NCBI GenBank assembly: GCA_035627955.1
Contig: DASPKU010000002.1
Location: 148,277-212,276 of the forward strand
Direction of reading: 5' to 3'
DNA: 64,000 nucleotides
From: Phycisphaerales bacterium
GTDB taxonomy: Bacteria > Planctomycetota > Phycisphaerae > Phycisphaerales > UBA1924
Part shown: piece after piece, positions 18,569-27,428 of the stretch
Position numbering within the stretch: position 1 is the stretch's first letter
How the letters are laid out: each line of letters opens with the position of its first letter
Notes under the pieces: model-generated
What the model was told of the DNA's origin: nothing
The model's database searches: none
The model's input: the letters and a program-made list of their open reading frames with translations, nothing else
Position numbers and translations under genes: made by a program

Positions 18569-19009
18569 ATGCTGATGAACGTGGACGCGCCAAGCACCAG
18601 GTTCTGGCAGCCGCTGAGCGAGGCATTTACGCCGCGCACGCGATCGCAGCGGGTGACCCTGCTGCTGTTCGCCACGGTGCTGATGGGGCTGGCCGACCTC
18701 GCGCTCACGCTGACGTTCCTCACTTCCGTCGGAATGATCGAGGCCAACCCGGTCGCCCGGGCCGTGATGCAGCTCAACCACCCCGGCTACGTGGTGCTGT
18801 GGAAGCTGGCGACGATGCTGGTGGGCATCGGGCTGCTGTTCTGGGCCCGGCGGTACCGCGGGGCCGAAGTCGGCACGTGGGTGTGCTTCGTCGCGATGGC
18901 GGCCCTGAGTTACCACTGGCTCACGTACGCCGAGGTCACGGCGACCGAACCAGATTACGCGGTGATGGCCGCTGTGGACGACCCGCGGTGGATCAGCATT
19001 ACACCCTAA
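18569..19009 (+). CDS. DUF5658-like small membrane protein
   Basis: The 146-residue protein carries several hydrophobic helices: LLLFATVLMGLADLALTLTFL, YVVLWKLATMLVGIGLLFW and VCFVAMAALSYHWLTY. The first helix is followed by GMIEANPVARAVM. The pattern LADLxLT...EANPxA is the signature of the DUF5658 family, membrane proteins of unknown function. A TTG codon at 18551 would add six residues; I prefer the ATG at 18569. No strong ribosome site is visible for either. Confidence 0.7.
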   Translation: MLMNVDAPSTRFWQPLSEAFTPRTRSQRVTLLLFATVLMGLADLALTLTFLTSVGMIEANPVARAVMQLNHPGYVVLWKLATMLVGIGLLFWARRYRGAEVGTWVCFVAMAALSYHWLTYAEVTATEPDYAVMAAVDDPRWISITP

Positions 19010-19080
19010 CTCTGGGTGTGACCCGGGCTTGACGCTGCCAAGGGCAGGCGATGGCCGGCGCGGTTACACTCGCGCCCTCC

Positions 19081-19557
19081 ATGCTCAAGACTACCGCCGC
19101 GCGTCGCCTGTTGTTCGCCCTCACCCTCCCCCTTTGCGGCAGCCTGGTCGGCTGCTCCAGCCAGCCCGCCCCCACGCTCAAGGTAGTGGGCGCGGAGGTC
19201 ACCGAGCGCACCCAGGATGGGCTTGTGGTGCTGTTCACGGTGGAGGCCGAGAACGCGTCGGGTCAGGAAGTGCCCCTGCGCGACGTCGAGTACACCGTCT
19301 CACTCCATGGCAAGCCCCTGTTCAGCGGCACCCGCTCCGCCCAGGCCACCGTTCGCCGCTACGGCGTGCAGGACTTCCAGCTCCCTGCGGCCATTCCCGC
19401 CGCGCACGCCCAGCAGCTCAGCGGCATGGTGCCGTACACGATCGAGGGCACGGTGACGTACGTCGTGCCGGGGGTGCTGGCGAAGGCCATGTTTGATATG
19501 GATGTGATCCGGCCGGAGACGGGGTTTGCGGGGCGGGGAGTGGTCGAGGTCAAGTGA
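19081..19557 (+). CDS. Lipoprotein with WHy/LEA-14-like beta domain
   Basis: The 158-residue protein starts with a lipoprotein signal peptide ending in the lipobox LVGC (Cys about residue 24), so it should be lipid-anchored. The remainder is a single beta-sandwich resembling the WHy/LEA-14 domain: VVGAEVTERTQDGLVVLF, ENASGQEVPLRDVEYTVSL, then VPYTIEGTVTYVVPG. Such domains are found in desiccation and stress proteins, but function in bacteria is poorly known. ATG 19081 was chosen because it starts the signal peptide. It is convergent with the kelch protein. Confidence 0.7.
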   Translation: MLKTTAARRLLFALTLPLCGSLVGCSSQPAPTLKVVGAEVTERTQDGLVVLFTVEAENASGQEVPLRDVEYTVSLHGKPLFSGTRSAQATVRRYGVQDFQLPAAIPAAHAQQLSGMVPYTIEGTVTYVVPGVLAKAMFDMDVIRPETGFAGRGVVEVK

Positions 19558-19575
19558 GGGTTTGCGGGACGATCC

Positions 19576-21891
19576 TCAGCAGTGACCACCTCCTAGGACA
19601 CGGAAAAATGCTTCGATGTCCTGATCGGTGCCCGTGTCGCGATCACCATTGAAGTCGGCCGAGCCGCATGTCGGGCAGCAGTGACCGCCGAGGCAGGTGA
19701 AGAATGCCTCGATGTCCTGGTCGGTCCCGGCGTCGCCGTCGTTGTCGAAGTCGGCGGAACACGGGAGCACGGTGACGCTTGCCTCGAGCGGTGGGAGGGT
19801 GGCGCACGCGTTAGAAACCGTGCACTGAATGGTGAACCTCGCGAAGCCGCCGGGGGCGCGGACGCCGCGAAGGGTGAGGTTGGGGCTTGACGCGCCGGTG
19901 ATCTCTCGCGCCATCGGAGCGTCGATCATGTCGGTGAGTAGCGTGCTGCCGAAGCGCCATTGATACGACAGCGGCTCGATGCTTTCGGCGCCCACACTAA
20001 GCGTCACATCAGCGCCGGCGTTGACCGTCACCGACGCGGGGCGGACGAGCAGGCGCGGCGGCGCGGGGCTGGAGGCGAGCACGATTGTGTCGCCTCGCAC
20101 GACCGTTCCCTGGCCGCCGAACATGAGCATCCGCCCGCGGAGTGAGTCGTACGCCATGGGCGCCCCATAGCGGTACAGCGATGAGTGGGCCTGGCGTTGG
20201 TACCAGAACCAACCGTTCCACTCCATCACGCTGGAGTAGGTTGCTAAGGGCGATCCGCCGCCGTGCATGACGACGGCACGCCGAACCGGGTCGTATGCGA
20301 AGCCAGCGTTGGCCCGGCCGAGCGAACCACCAAGTTCAAGGCGCTGGATGAATGGTACCCAGTCATGACCATCCCACTCCCATGTCTCGTCAGGCGGCCC
20401 GTACACCGAAGCGGGTGACAGGAATAGGACGAGCCGTTGTCGCCCGGTGTCAAATGACATCCGTGCCGAAGATGCCGCGCGCGGACCATCAGCCAATCGC
20501 GACCAGCTTTCACCACTCCACAGCCATTGCTCTGCCGAGGGTTGTCCCGCCACCTGACCGCCGTAGAGCAGAACTCCTTGGCGTGCGGGATCGAAGGTCA
20601 TGGCGTGCCCGGACCGCGGCGATGGCCCGACGACAGCACGGAGGGCCCACGCGTCACCGTCCCACTCCCAGGTCTCTGGCGAGAGTGACTGGGCTCCCCC
20701 TCCAAACATGACTACGCGTTGGCGGATCGGGTCATAGGCCATCACAGCGCGGGTACGCCCCGACGGCCCTGCGCCTTCGTATTGACGCCAGGTTTCTCCG
20801 TTCCACAGCCAGGTATCACCGAGAGGTGAGGTCCAGGAGTTCGTCTGATACCCGCCGAAGAGGACCATCTCGTCACGCGCAGCGTCGTATGCCATCGCGT
20901 GGTCCTGACGGTTGCTGGGTGCGACGGGACCCCGCTTCGTCCACTGCTGTCCGTCCCATTCCCAGGTGTCGTTGAAGTCGCCGTAAGACTTCGTCGGAGC
21001 CAGTGTCCCGCCCATAAGCATGATGCGATTCGTGATGGGGTTATGGACCATCCCCGCACCGGCACGGCCGGGCGGGCCCGGCACCTGCAGCCGGGACCAG
21101 CCCGTGCCGTCCCAGGCCCACGTGTCATCGGGCATCACAGTGGGGTTGGTGCCTGCCATTCCGCCGAAGAGGATCAGGCGTTGAGTCGACGGGTCGTACG
21201 CCGCGGAAGCCATCACCCGCGGCGATGGACCTTGCACCTGGCGCTGCGTCCAGGCCTCGCCATCCCACTCCCACGTATCGCTGAGGTAAATGACCACTCC
21301 AGCATAGCGGTACCCGCCGAAGAGAACGACACGCTGGCGGGCCGCGTCGTAAGCGAGCGTCGCGCCCCAGCGGTCACCGGGGCCGACGGTGGTGCGCAGC
21401 GTCCATGAAAGCCCATCCCACTCCCACGTCTGCCCGACGCCGGAGCCGCTGAAGTACACGACGCGGCCCCTTGCCACGTCGAAGGTCATCGAGGGCTCGA
21501 CGTTCCACGGAGGGCTCGCGACCTGGGCAGACGTCCACGTCGCGCCGTTCCAGAGCAGGGTTCGCGAACCGGACGCGGCGCGGGCCACGCAGACAAGCTG
21601 CTGGCGTGCCGCGTCGTAAGCGTGCTTGAACTGCCCGCGCCACGGCACCGGCGTCGAGAGCGGCGCACCTGGAACCCAGTATTGCCCGTTCCACTGCCAC
21701 AAGCACATCTGCTCGTTGCTGCCGGGGGCGAGCTCGAACAGACCGACCTTGTTCTGTGTGGTGTCCAGAAATATCGGCGCGGCGGTGTTACGGGGCTGCT
21801 CGGGCAGTGCCACGGTCCACTCGCCGCATTGGGCCACGCTCCGCGCGCATGTGAGCGCGATGACCAGCAGCGGCAACCAGCGGTTGAGCAT
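19576..21891 (-). CDS. Secreted kelch-repeat protein with Ig-like region and C-terminal dockerin-like module
   Basis: The 771-residue protein has a signal peptide (LPLLVIALTCARSVAQ). About ten kelch-type blades follow to residue ~610. Each has the form MAYDxxRxxxVLFGG...DTWEWDGxxWxxRxxxGPSPR, so the domain is a beta-propeller. An Ig-like region follows (VTVNAGADVTLSVGAES). The C-terminal ~64 residues hold two near-identical units, SADFDNDGDAGTDQDIEAFF and SADFNGDRDTGTDQDIEAFF. These combine Asp-rich Ca-binding loops with a CxxC/GGHC ending. This is the GC-type dockerin-like anchor common in Phycisphaerae. The protein is probably exported and attached to the cell surface or a complex. The ligand is unknown. 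Confidence 0.85.
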   Translation of the reverse strand: MLNRWLPLLVIALTCARSVAQCGEWTVALPEQPRNTAAPIFLDTTQNKVGLFELAPGSNEQMCLWQWNGQYWVPGAPLSTPVPWRGQFKHAYDAARQQLVCVARAASGSRTLLWNGATWTSAQVASPPWNVEPSMTFDVARGRVVYFSGSGVGQTWEWDGLSWTLRTTVGPGDRWGATLAYDAARQRVVLFGGYRYAGVVIYLSDTWEWDGEAWTQRQVQGPSPRVMASAAYDPSTQRLILFGGMAGTNPTVMPDDTWAWDGTGWSRLQVPGPPGRAGAGMVHNPITNRIMLMGGTLAPTKSYGDFNDTWEWDGQQWTKRGPVAPSNRQDHAMAYDAARDEMVLFGGYQTNSWTSPLGDTWLWNGETWRQYEGAGPSGRTRAVMAYDPIRQRVVMFGGGAQSLSPETWEWDGDAWALRAVVGPSPRSGHAMTFDPARQGVLLYGGQVAGQPSAEQWLWSGESWSRLADGPRAASSARMSFDTGRQRLVLFLSPASVYGPPDETWEWDGHDWVPFIQRLELGGSLGRANAGFAYDPVRRAVVMHGGGSPLATYSSVMEWNGWFWYQRQAHSSLYRYGAPMAYDSLRGRMLMFGGQGTVVRGDTIVLASSPAPPRLLVRPASVTVNAGADVTLSVGAESIEPLSYQWRFGSTLLTDMIDAPMAREITGASSPNLTLRGVRAPGGFARFTIQCTVSNACATLPPLEASVTVLPCSADFDNDGDAGTDQDIEAFFTCLGGHCCPTCGSADFNGDRDTGTDQDIEAFFRVLGGGHC

Positions 21892-22018
21892 GAGCGTGCT
21901 CCGTTCTGTGCGCGGCGAAGCAAAGGAATGACGGGATGCCGCGGAAGCGTCTACAGGGGAACAGACTTGCGGGTTGCGGCCATTCTCATTGTGAACGAAG
22001 ACCGAACCTGTGTGCAGC

Positions 22019-23158
22019 TTACACCGTGATCAACGGATCCTGATCCACCTCACTGATGATCGTCGGCAGCCCGGGCGCGAGGCGCTGCATGTGCTGGGCC
22101 AGGCGGGGGAGGTAGCCGCGTTCGGTGCTGGTGTGGTTGCCCAGGATCACGGCCATGCCGGCGTTGAGGGCGCCCAGCACCTCGTGGTGCTTCATCTCGC
22201 CGGTGACGAAGACCTCACAGCCTTCGTCCCGCGCCAGGCGCGAGAGCGACGCGCCCGAGCCGGGCACCACGCCGATGCGGGTGACGGGCCGGTCCTCGGC
22301 GGGCAAGGCGTAGCGCATGCGCTCGCGCTTGAGGAAGTGCTTGAGCCGCTGGGTGAGCTCCGCGACGGTGGTGGGGCGGTCGAGCACCAGGCGGCGGCCC
22401 GCGCCGGCGTTGCGGCGGGGCTGGGGCATCAGCTCGTACACGTCGATCGCGGGCTCTTCATATGGATGGAAGCGCCGCAGTAGCTCGGTGATCAGCGGCA
22501 GGGCCGCCTTGCCCGCGACCATCTCCAGGCGCACTTCGTCCACGCGCTCGACGTGCCCGGGTTCGCCTACTGCGGGGCGGGTGCCGGGGCCGGGGAGGAA
22601 GGTGCCCGTTCCGCGGGTCTCGAAGGAGCAGAGCTGGTACGCCCCGATGTTGCCCGCGCCGCCGCTCGCCAGGGCGTTGCGGATGCGCTCGACATCCGGG
22701 GGCTGCATGAAGGTGACGATCTTGACCTGCTGCATGGCGGGCAGCTTGGCGTGGGGGGTGAGGGCGCGGACGTCGCCCTTGATGCGGCCCGGCTCGCCCC
22801 CGGAGAGGCCCTCGCAGAGCCAGTCGGTGATCCCGCCGTGCACGGCGTCAAGGGCCGTGTGCGGGGAGTACACCGCGATGCCGGCTTCGATCGCCCGCAG
22901 GATGATCCGCTGGCGGGGCGTGGCGTCGGTCACGCGGGCCAGGGGCTCAAAGATCGGCGGGTGGTAGGCGATGATCGCCTTGCTGCCCGCGCCGATCGCC
23001 TCGGCCAGCACGGGCTCGGTCAGGTCAATGGTCAGCAGGACGGGCCCCGTTAGCTCGCGCTCGCCGTCGCCCACCAGCAGGCCCACGCGGTCCCACTCCT
23101 CGGCGTACTCCAGGGGTGCGATCTGGCCCATGAGCCTGACGAGGTCGTTGACGCGCAT
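22019..23158 (-). CDS. Nif3-like dinuclear metal centre protein (DUF34), long form
   Basis: The 379-residue protein matches the Nif3/YbgI (DUF34) family. It has the N-terminal EWDRVGLLVGD, then IIAYHPPIFEPL with a metal-binding His, AVYSPHTALDAVHGG, and near the C-terminus VFVTGEMKHHEVL and ILGNHTSTERGYL. The ~100 residues inserted in the middle (VKIVTFMQPPDVERIRNALAS, then FHPYEEPAIDVYEL) are the PII-like domain of the long form. These proteins form hexameric toroids binding two metals; the reaction is debated (formerly annotated GTP cyclohydrolase 1 type 2). Monocistronic on the minus strand. Confidence 0.9.
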   Translation of the reverse strand: MRVNDLVRLMGQIAPLEYAEEWDRVGLLVGDGERELTGPVLLTIDLTEPVLAEAIGAGSKAIIAYHPPIFEPLARVTDATPRQRIILRAIEAGIAVYSPHTALDAVHGGITDWLCEGLSGGEPGRIKGDVRALTPHAKLPAMQQVKIVTFMQPPDVERIRNALASGGAGNIGAYQLCSFETRGTGTFLPGPGTRPAVGEPGHVERVDEVRLEMVAGKAALPLITELLRRFHPYEEPAIDVYELMPQPRRNAGAGRRLVLDRPTTVAELTQRLKHFLKRERMRYALPAEDRPVTRIGVVPGSGASLSRLARDEGCEVFVTGEMKHHEVLGALNAGMAVILGNHTSTERGYLPRLAQHMQRLAPGLPTIISEVDQDPLITV

Positions 23159-23281
23159 GGCGGAGGGTAGTGCTTCGGGGTTGCCCCGGGCGGGGTGGAA
23201 GCGAAGTCAACGCGGCGGGCGTGGTCTGGCCGATAGAGCGGTGGGGCCGGAGGCTCCGTTGGTCTCGCCAGGAGGGCGCAG

Positions 23282-24424
23282 GTGGTCCGCTGGACATTGA
23301 CAGCCTCGGGGCTTTTGCTGCTCGCGGGTGTGCTCGCGGGGTGTGAGGCCGCGCCTGCCCGCCAGTCTGACGCCGCGTTGCCCAAGACTGGTGACCAGGG
23401 CCCCAATACATCGCTGGAAGCGCTCGCCGAGGGCTCGGGGGGGACGCCGATCCTGAACGTTCCTGACCCGCACGCGCCGCCGCGGGGCGATCTGGCGCGG
23501 GAGGCGGAGTTGGCCGCGATCAACCTGGAGAAGCTGCTGGCTTCGGGCGTGCTGGACCGGGCGCGTCAGGGCGACGCGAGCAGCGGCACGCCGACAAGCG
23601 AGCCGGAGGCCTACGCCTTCGAGCCGCCGGAGGAGTTCGTGGGTCCGATCGCCGAGGTGGTGCCCCCGCCGGAGCCCGAGCCCGAGCCGTTCGACCAGAC
23701 ACTGGACCTAGCCCAGCGGATCGCGAAGCTGCTGCGCGAGCCCGGCGAAGGGCGGCGAAAGATCCCTGACGCCGTGGCCCTGGGGCCCATCGAGGCGCTG
23801 GAGCCGGGGATCCTCGCGGATCTGGAGGACCCGGACAACCGCATCGGCCCGAAGCTGAGCACGGAGGATCGCGAGGCGCTGATCGGCGCGCGGGACGCGA
23901 TCCTGGCCAACCCCGCCGGAGCGAACGAGGCGCTGGTGAAGGCCCTGTCGAAGCTGGCCCCGCCGCCAACGTTGAAGATCGCGCGGGCCGCGTTGTGCTC
24001 GCGGGTCACCGGCTTTGGGCACTACGACCCGCTGCCCACGAGCACGTTCGTGTTTGGACGGCCGATCCGGGTGATCGTGTATGTCGAACTCGACGGCTTC
24101 ACCGCCCGCCCCGCGCGCGAGGGTGATGTGGCGCTCTCCGGGGCTTCGCTCGGCGAGCTGGTCACCGTGGACCTGTCGCAGGCGCTTTCCCTCTACGCCG
24201 ACCCCAGCGGCCTGCTCTCCTGGCATCGCCCGGCGCGGGCAGTGGTAGAGACCAGCCGTAACAAGCGGCGCGACTTCTACGTCATCCAGCAGATCGAGCT
24301 GCCCGCGACACTCAGCATTGGGCGGTACAACCTGAAAGTGACCGTCAAGGACCGCACCAGCGGCAGCGAGGCCGAGGCCGTGCTGCCGATCTCGGTCGTG
24401 GCGGACCGGAGTGCGCAGCGGTGA
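23282..24424 (+). CDS. Lipoprotein, unknown function
   Basis: The 380-residue product starts at GTG 23282 with AGGAGG six bases upstream. A lipoprotein signal ends in VLAGC (Cys at residue 21). A proline/glutamate-rich stretch (PPPEPEPEPFDQ) follows, then a helical segment. The C-terminal ~140 residues form a beta-rich domain (LCSRVTGFGHYDPLPTSTFVFG, then IRVIVYVELDGF and IELPATLSIGRYNLKVTVKD). The C-terminal part recalls envelope proteins of unknown role in planctomycetes. It is followed by a CATAGGACT repeat array and the lipid kinase gene. Confidence 0.72.
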   Translation: MVRWTLTASGLLLLAGVLAGCEAAPARQSDAALPKTGDQGPNTSLEALAEGSGGTPILNVPDPHAPPRGDLAREAELAAINLEKLLASGVLDRARQGDASSGTPTSEPEAYAFEPPEEFVGPIAEVVPPPEPEPEPFDQTLDLAQRIAKLLREPGEGRRKIPDAVALGPIEALEPGILADLEDPDNRIGPKLSTEDREALIGARDAILANPAGANEALVKALSKLAPPPTLKIARAALCSRVTGFGHYDPLPTSTFVFGRPIRVIVYVELDGFTARPAREGDVALSGASLGELVTVDLSQALSLYADPSGLLSWHRPARAVVETSRNKRRDFYVIQQIELPATLSIGRYNLKVTVKDRTSGSEAEAVLPISVVADRSAQR

Positions 24425-24444
24425 CGGCGGGGCTTTGATAAGAC

Positions 24445-24480
24445 CCATAGGACTCATACGACCTATGGGACTTATGGGAG
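24445..24480. repeat. CATAGGACT-unit imperfect tandem repeat, site 1
   Basis: The sequence reads CCATAGGACTCATACGACC, then TATGGGACTTATGGGAG. It is an imperfect array of a 9- to 10-base unit close to CATAGGACT. The same unit recurs at 36333 and 45361. Here it lies just upstream of the lipid kinase start and may contribute its ribosome-binding GGGAG. Confidence 0.6.
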
Positions 24481-24482
24481 AG

Positions 24483-25400
24483 ATGCGAGCCCTCATCCTC
24501 TACAACCCTCACTCCGGTCGCGGGCGCGGCCAGCGCACCGCCGAGTCCGTCGCGGCCATGCTGCGCAGCACCGGGGGCACGCCCACGCTGTTGGGGACGG
24601 CCAAGGAGCCGCCCGACGCATTCCACGCCCGCCTCCGCGCGGCCCTCGCGGGCCAGAACCTGCTCATCGTCGCTGGCGGGGATGGCACGCTGCACCACAC
24701 GCTCCCATCCGTGGTCGGCTCGGGCGTGCCGCTCTACCACCTGGCGATGGGCACCGAGAACCTCTTCGCCCGCCAGTTCGCGATGGACGGCTCGCCGGCG
24801 ACCTTGGAACGAGCGGTCAAGGCGTGGCGGACGCTCGACATCGATGTCGCGACCCTCACCCTCGATGGCGACTCCCCGCGCCCCTTCGTCCTCATGTGCA
24901 GCATCGGCCCCGACGCCGGGGTGATCCGAAGGCTTGATGCCGCCAGGAGTGGCCCCATCAGCCACCTGTCCTACGTCCGGCCGATCGTGGCCGAGCTGCT
25001 CGCGCCCTCACTGCCCCGCCTCACGGTGGAGGTCGACGGGAGGAAGGTGATTGATGATCAGCCGGGCATGTGCGTCGTCGCCAACAGCCGCCATTACGCC
25101 ATGCGGATCGACCCGGCCCTGAATGCCTCCATGACCGATGGCCTTCTTGACGTCGTGTTCTTCCCCAGCGCCGGTCGGGTTTCGCTCGCGGCGTGGATGC
25201 TCAAGTCCCGCTTCCGCAAGCACCTGGGGAAGCCGCTCACGTACGTTTCCGCTGGCAAGGTCCGCATCACCGCGCCCAATCACCGAGGCCCCGCCCCTGC
25301 CTATCAGGTGGACGGCGAGTGCGGGCGGCACACCTTCCCCAAGGGGGTCGAGCTGAACATCGACGTCGTACCAAAGGCTCTGAAGCTGCTGGCGCCCTGA
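24483..25400 (+). CDS. Diacylglycerol kinase-family lipid kinase
   Basis: The 305-residue protein has the DAGK catalytic domain. ILYNPHSGRGRG at 5-16 is the N-terminal nucleotide-binding loop, and VAGGDGTLHHTL contains the signature GGDGT at 65-69. The segment YHLAMGTENLFAR follows, and the C-terminal beta domain ends YQVDGECG. These enzymes phosphorylate diacylglycerol, sphingoid or related lipids at the membrane; the exact lipid cannot be told. ATG 24483 was chosen because GGGAG precedes it and the family begins with RALILYNP; upstream codons come from the repeat. Confidence 0.88.
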   Translation: MRALILYNPHSGRGRGQRTAESVAAMLRSTGGTPTLLGTAKEPPDAFHARLRAALAGQNLLIVAGGDGTLHHTLPSVVGSGVPLYHLAMGTENLFARQFAMDGSPATLERAVKAWRTLDIDVATLTLDGDSPRPFVLMCSIGPDAGVIRRLDAARSGPISHLSYVRPIVAELLAPSLPRLTVEVDGRKVIDDQPGMCVVANSRHYAMRIDPALNASMTDGLLDVVFFPSAGRVSLAAWMLKSRFRKHLGKPLTYVSAGKVRITAPNHRGPAPAYQVDGECGRHTFPKGVELNIDVVPKALKLLAP

Positions 25401-25440
25401 ACGGCCCTCGGCGGGGCACGCCCACCCCGTACCATCACCT

Positions 25441-25989
25441 ATGACCATCTCGGTTGAGGTTTTCGACGCTACCCGCCGCCTGCCCGAGCCGGCCCTGCAC
25501 TGGATCGCCCAGCACGCGGAAAAAGGCATGCGGCACCTGGGGTGCGTCGGAGAGGTCCGCGTCCGGGTGGTGGACGACGCCGAGATGGCCCAGGCTCACG
25601 AGGAGTTCGCGGGGGTCTCCGGGACGACCGACGTCCTCACCTTCGACCTCACCGACCCGGACCTGGGGCCACCCCCGGCCATGGTCCTGGAACACGCCCG
25701 TTTGGAATCTACACCCAATCCGTACGAGATTGATACGGATATCCTGGTCTGTCTGGACGAAGCTGCCCGCCAATCCGGGGGGGCAGCACCGGGTGGAAAC
25801 CCTCCCCCGGGGGTGCAGAGGGAACTACTGTTGTACGTCCTGCACGGGATCCTTCACTGCCTCGGGATGGACGATCACGAGGAGCAGGCCTTTGAGGCCA
25901 TGCACAGGGTGGAGGACGGCGTGCTCGCCGCGATCGGGGTCGGGCCAGTTTTTCGGCCCGGGAGCCCTGGCGGCGGTTCTGGAGCCTGA
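25441..25989 (+). CDS. ybeY: rRNA maturation RNase YbeY
   Basis: The 182-residue protein is the single-strand endoribonuclease YbeY, needed for 16S rRNA 3'-end maturation and ribosome quality control. The zinc motif HGILHCLGMDDH lies at residues 135-146, preceded by the family segment TTDVLTFDLTD at ~62. A ~15-residue Gly/Pro insert sits just before the metal-binding helix (~112-126). The next gene starts three bases after the stop. The ybeY-corC order is conserved widely in bacteria, which supports both calls. Confidence 0.92.
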   Translation: MTISVEVFDATRRLPEPALHWIAQHAEKGMRHLGCVGEVRVRVVDDAEMAQAHEEFAGVSGTTDVLTFDLTDPDLGPPPAMVLEHARLESTPNPYEIDTDILVCLDEAARQSGGAAPGGNPPPGVQRELLLYVLHGILHCLGMDDHEEQAFEAMHRVEDGVLAAIGVGPVFRPGSPGGGSGA

Positions 25990-25992
25990 CGG

Positions 25993-27360
25993 GTGAACGC
26001 ATCAGCCTGGATTGGAATCGCAACCCTCGCCCTGCTGGCGGGCGCGGTGCTGTCCACCCTGGTGCAGTCGCTGCGGGACCTCTCCCGCACCGCCCTCGAA
26101 GAAATCGCCGCGATTCGCAACCGCCCGGCCCGCACCGCGCGGGTGAAGGCCATCCTCGAGGACCTCGAGGGTCACGCCGCGGCGATTGCCCTGCCGCGCA
26201 TCATTGCCAACCTGGTCCTGGTGGTGGCGCTGGTGATGTACGTGGTGATCATCCGCACGCCCGCGGATGACCCCAACCCGGGCATCACCTGGGTGGACGC
26301 CGTGATTGGCATCGGCATCGCCTCGGTGCTGCTGTGGGTGTTCGGCGTTGCTATCCCCACGAGCATCGCCAAGCACGCGGGTGAGGGCACGGTCTACTCC
26401 TGGTCGCTGGTGCTGCGGACGACGTACCTGCTGTGCAAGCCGATCACCGCCCTGGCCCGAGGGATCGACGAGGTCATCCGCCGCCTGACCGGGCGCTCGG
26501 CCAAGAACGACATGGACGCGCTGGAAGAAGAGCTTCTGTCGGTGGTCGAGGAGGCCCAGGACGAGGGCGGCATCGACGAGGCCGAGAAGCAGATGATCGA
26601 GGGCGTGGTGCAGTTCCGCAACCGCACGGTGGCGCAGGTGATGACGCCCCGCACCGAGATCGAGGCCATGGAGCTGACCAACGATCTGGGCAAGGTCACG
26701 GCCCTGGTCCGCGAGGTGGGGCACAGCCGCATCCCGGTGTACGAGGAGAGCATCGACCGCATCGTCGGGATCTTTTACGTGAAGGACCTGATGAAGTGGC
26801 TGGCGGGCGACGCGCGCGTAGGCGGCAAGACCTTCGACCTCAAGCGCCTGCTGCGGCCCGCGTTCTTCGTGCCCGAGACCAAGACCGTCCGCGAACTGCT
26901 GCCCGAGCTGCTCAAGAAGCGCGTCCACATCGCGATGGTGGCCGACGAGTACGGCGGCACGGCCGGGCTGGTCACGATGGAGGACATCATCGAGGAGGTC
27001 TTCGGTGACATCCAGGATGAGTACGAGGCGCCCGAGGAAGAGGTGCCCGAGGTAAAGGTGGACATCGCGGCCAAGACCGCGGAGATCGACGCCCGCGCGT
27101 ACATCGACGACGTGAACGACCGGATCGAGCCGCTGGGCATCGAGCTGCCCACCAGCGATGAGTACGACACCGTGGGCGGGTTCGTGACGGTGACGCTGGG
27201 GCGGATCCCCGCGGCGGGCGAGAGCTTCACGCACGAGCGGGTGATGGTGCAGGTGCTGGAGGCCCAGCCCATGCGCGTCACGCGGGTGCGCGTGCAGCGG
27301 TCAGAGCCTGTGGAAGAGGCGGTGGAAGCGCGGGGCGAGGAGCAGGACGCGCGGGCGTAG
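25993..27360 (+). CDS. CorC/HlyC-type (CNNM-like) membrane protein with CBS pair
   Basis: The 455-residue protein begins at GTG 25993. The N-terminal ~170 residues form a CNNM-type membrane domain with helices WIGIATLALLAGAVLSTL, IIANLVLVVALVMYVVI and VIGIGIASVLLWVFGVAI. CBS pair: VMTPRTEIEAMELTNDLGKV, then SRIPVYEESIDRIVGIFYVKDL and MVADEYGGTAGLVTMEDI. The C-terminal CorC_HlyC domain reads EYDTVGGFVTVTLGRIPAAGES. The family is linked to Mg/Co efflux or homeostasis. It is probably co-transcribed with ybeY. Confidence 0.88.
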   Translation: MNASAWIGIATLALLAGAVLSTLVQSLRDLSRTALEEIAAIRNRPARTARVKAILEDLEGHAAAIALPRIIANLVLVVALVMYVVIIRTPADDPNPGITWVDAVIGIGIASVLLWVFGVAIPTSIAKHAGEGTVYSWSLVLRTTYLLCKPITALARGIDEVIRRLTGRSAKNDMDALEEELLSVVEEAQDEGGIDEAEKQMIEGVVQFRNRTVAQVMTPRTEIEAMELTNDLGKVTALVREVGHSRIPVYEESIDRIVGIFYVKDLMKWLAGDARVGGKTFDLKRLLRPAFFVPETKTVRELLPELLKKRVHIAMVADEYGGTAGLVTMEDIIEEVFGDIQDEYEAPEEEVPEVKVDIAAKTAEIDARAYIDDVNDRIEPLGIELPTSDEYDTVGGFVTVTLGRIPAAGESFTHERVMVQVLEAQPMRVTRVRVQRSEPVEEAVEARGEEQDARA

Positions 27361-27389
27361 CGAGTCGCGGTGGGTGCGTCGCCGCCAAT

Positions 27390-27421
27390 CCGGGACTTCG
27401 CCCAGAGCGGCTCAGTCCCGG
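27390..27421. terminator. Hairpin between convergent genes
   Basis: CCGGGACT (27390-27397) and AGTCCCGG (27414-27421) form a perfect 8-bp stem with a GC-rich loop that can pair further. It lies between the ends of corC (27360, plus) and the HD-GYP gene (27429, minus), so it may terminate both. No T-run. Confidence 0.45.
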
Positions 27422-27428
27422 CGTCGTT

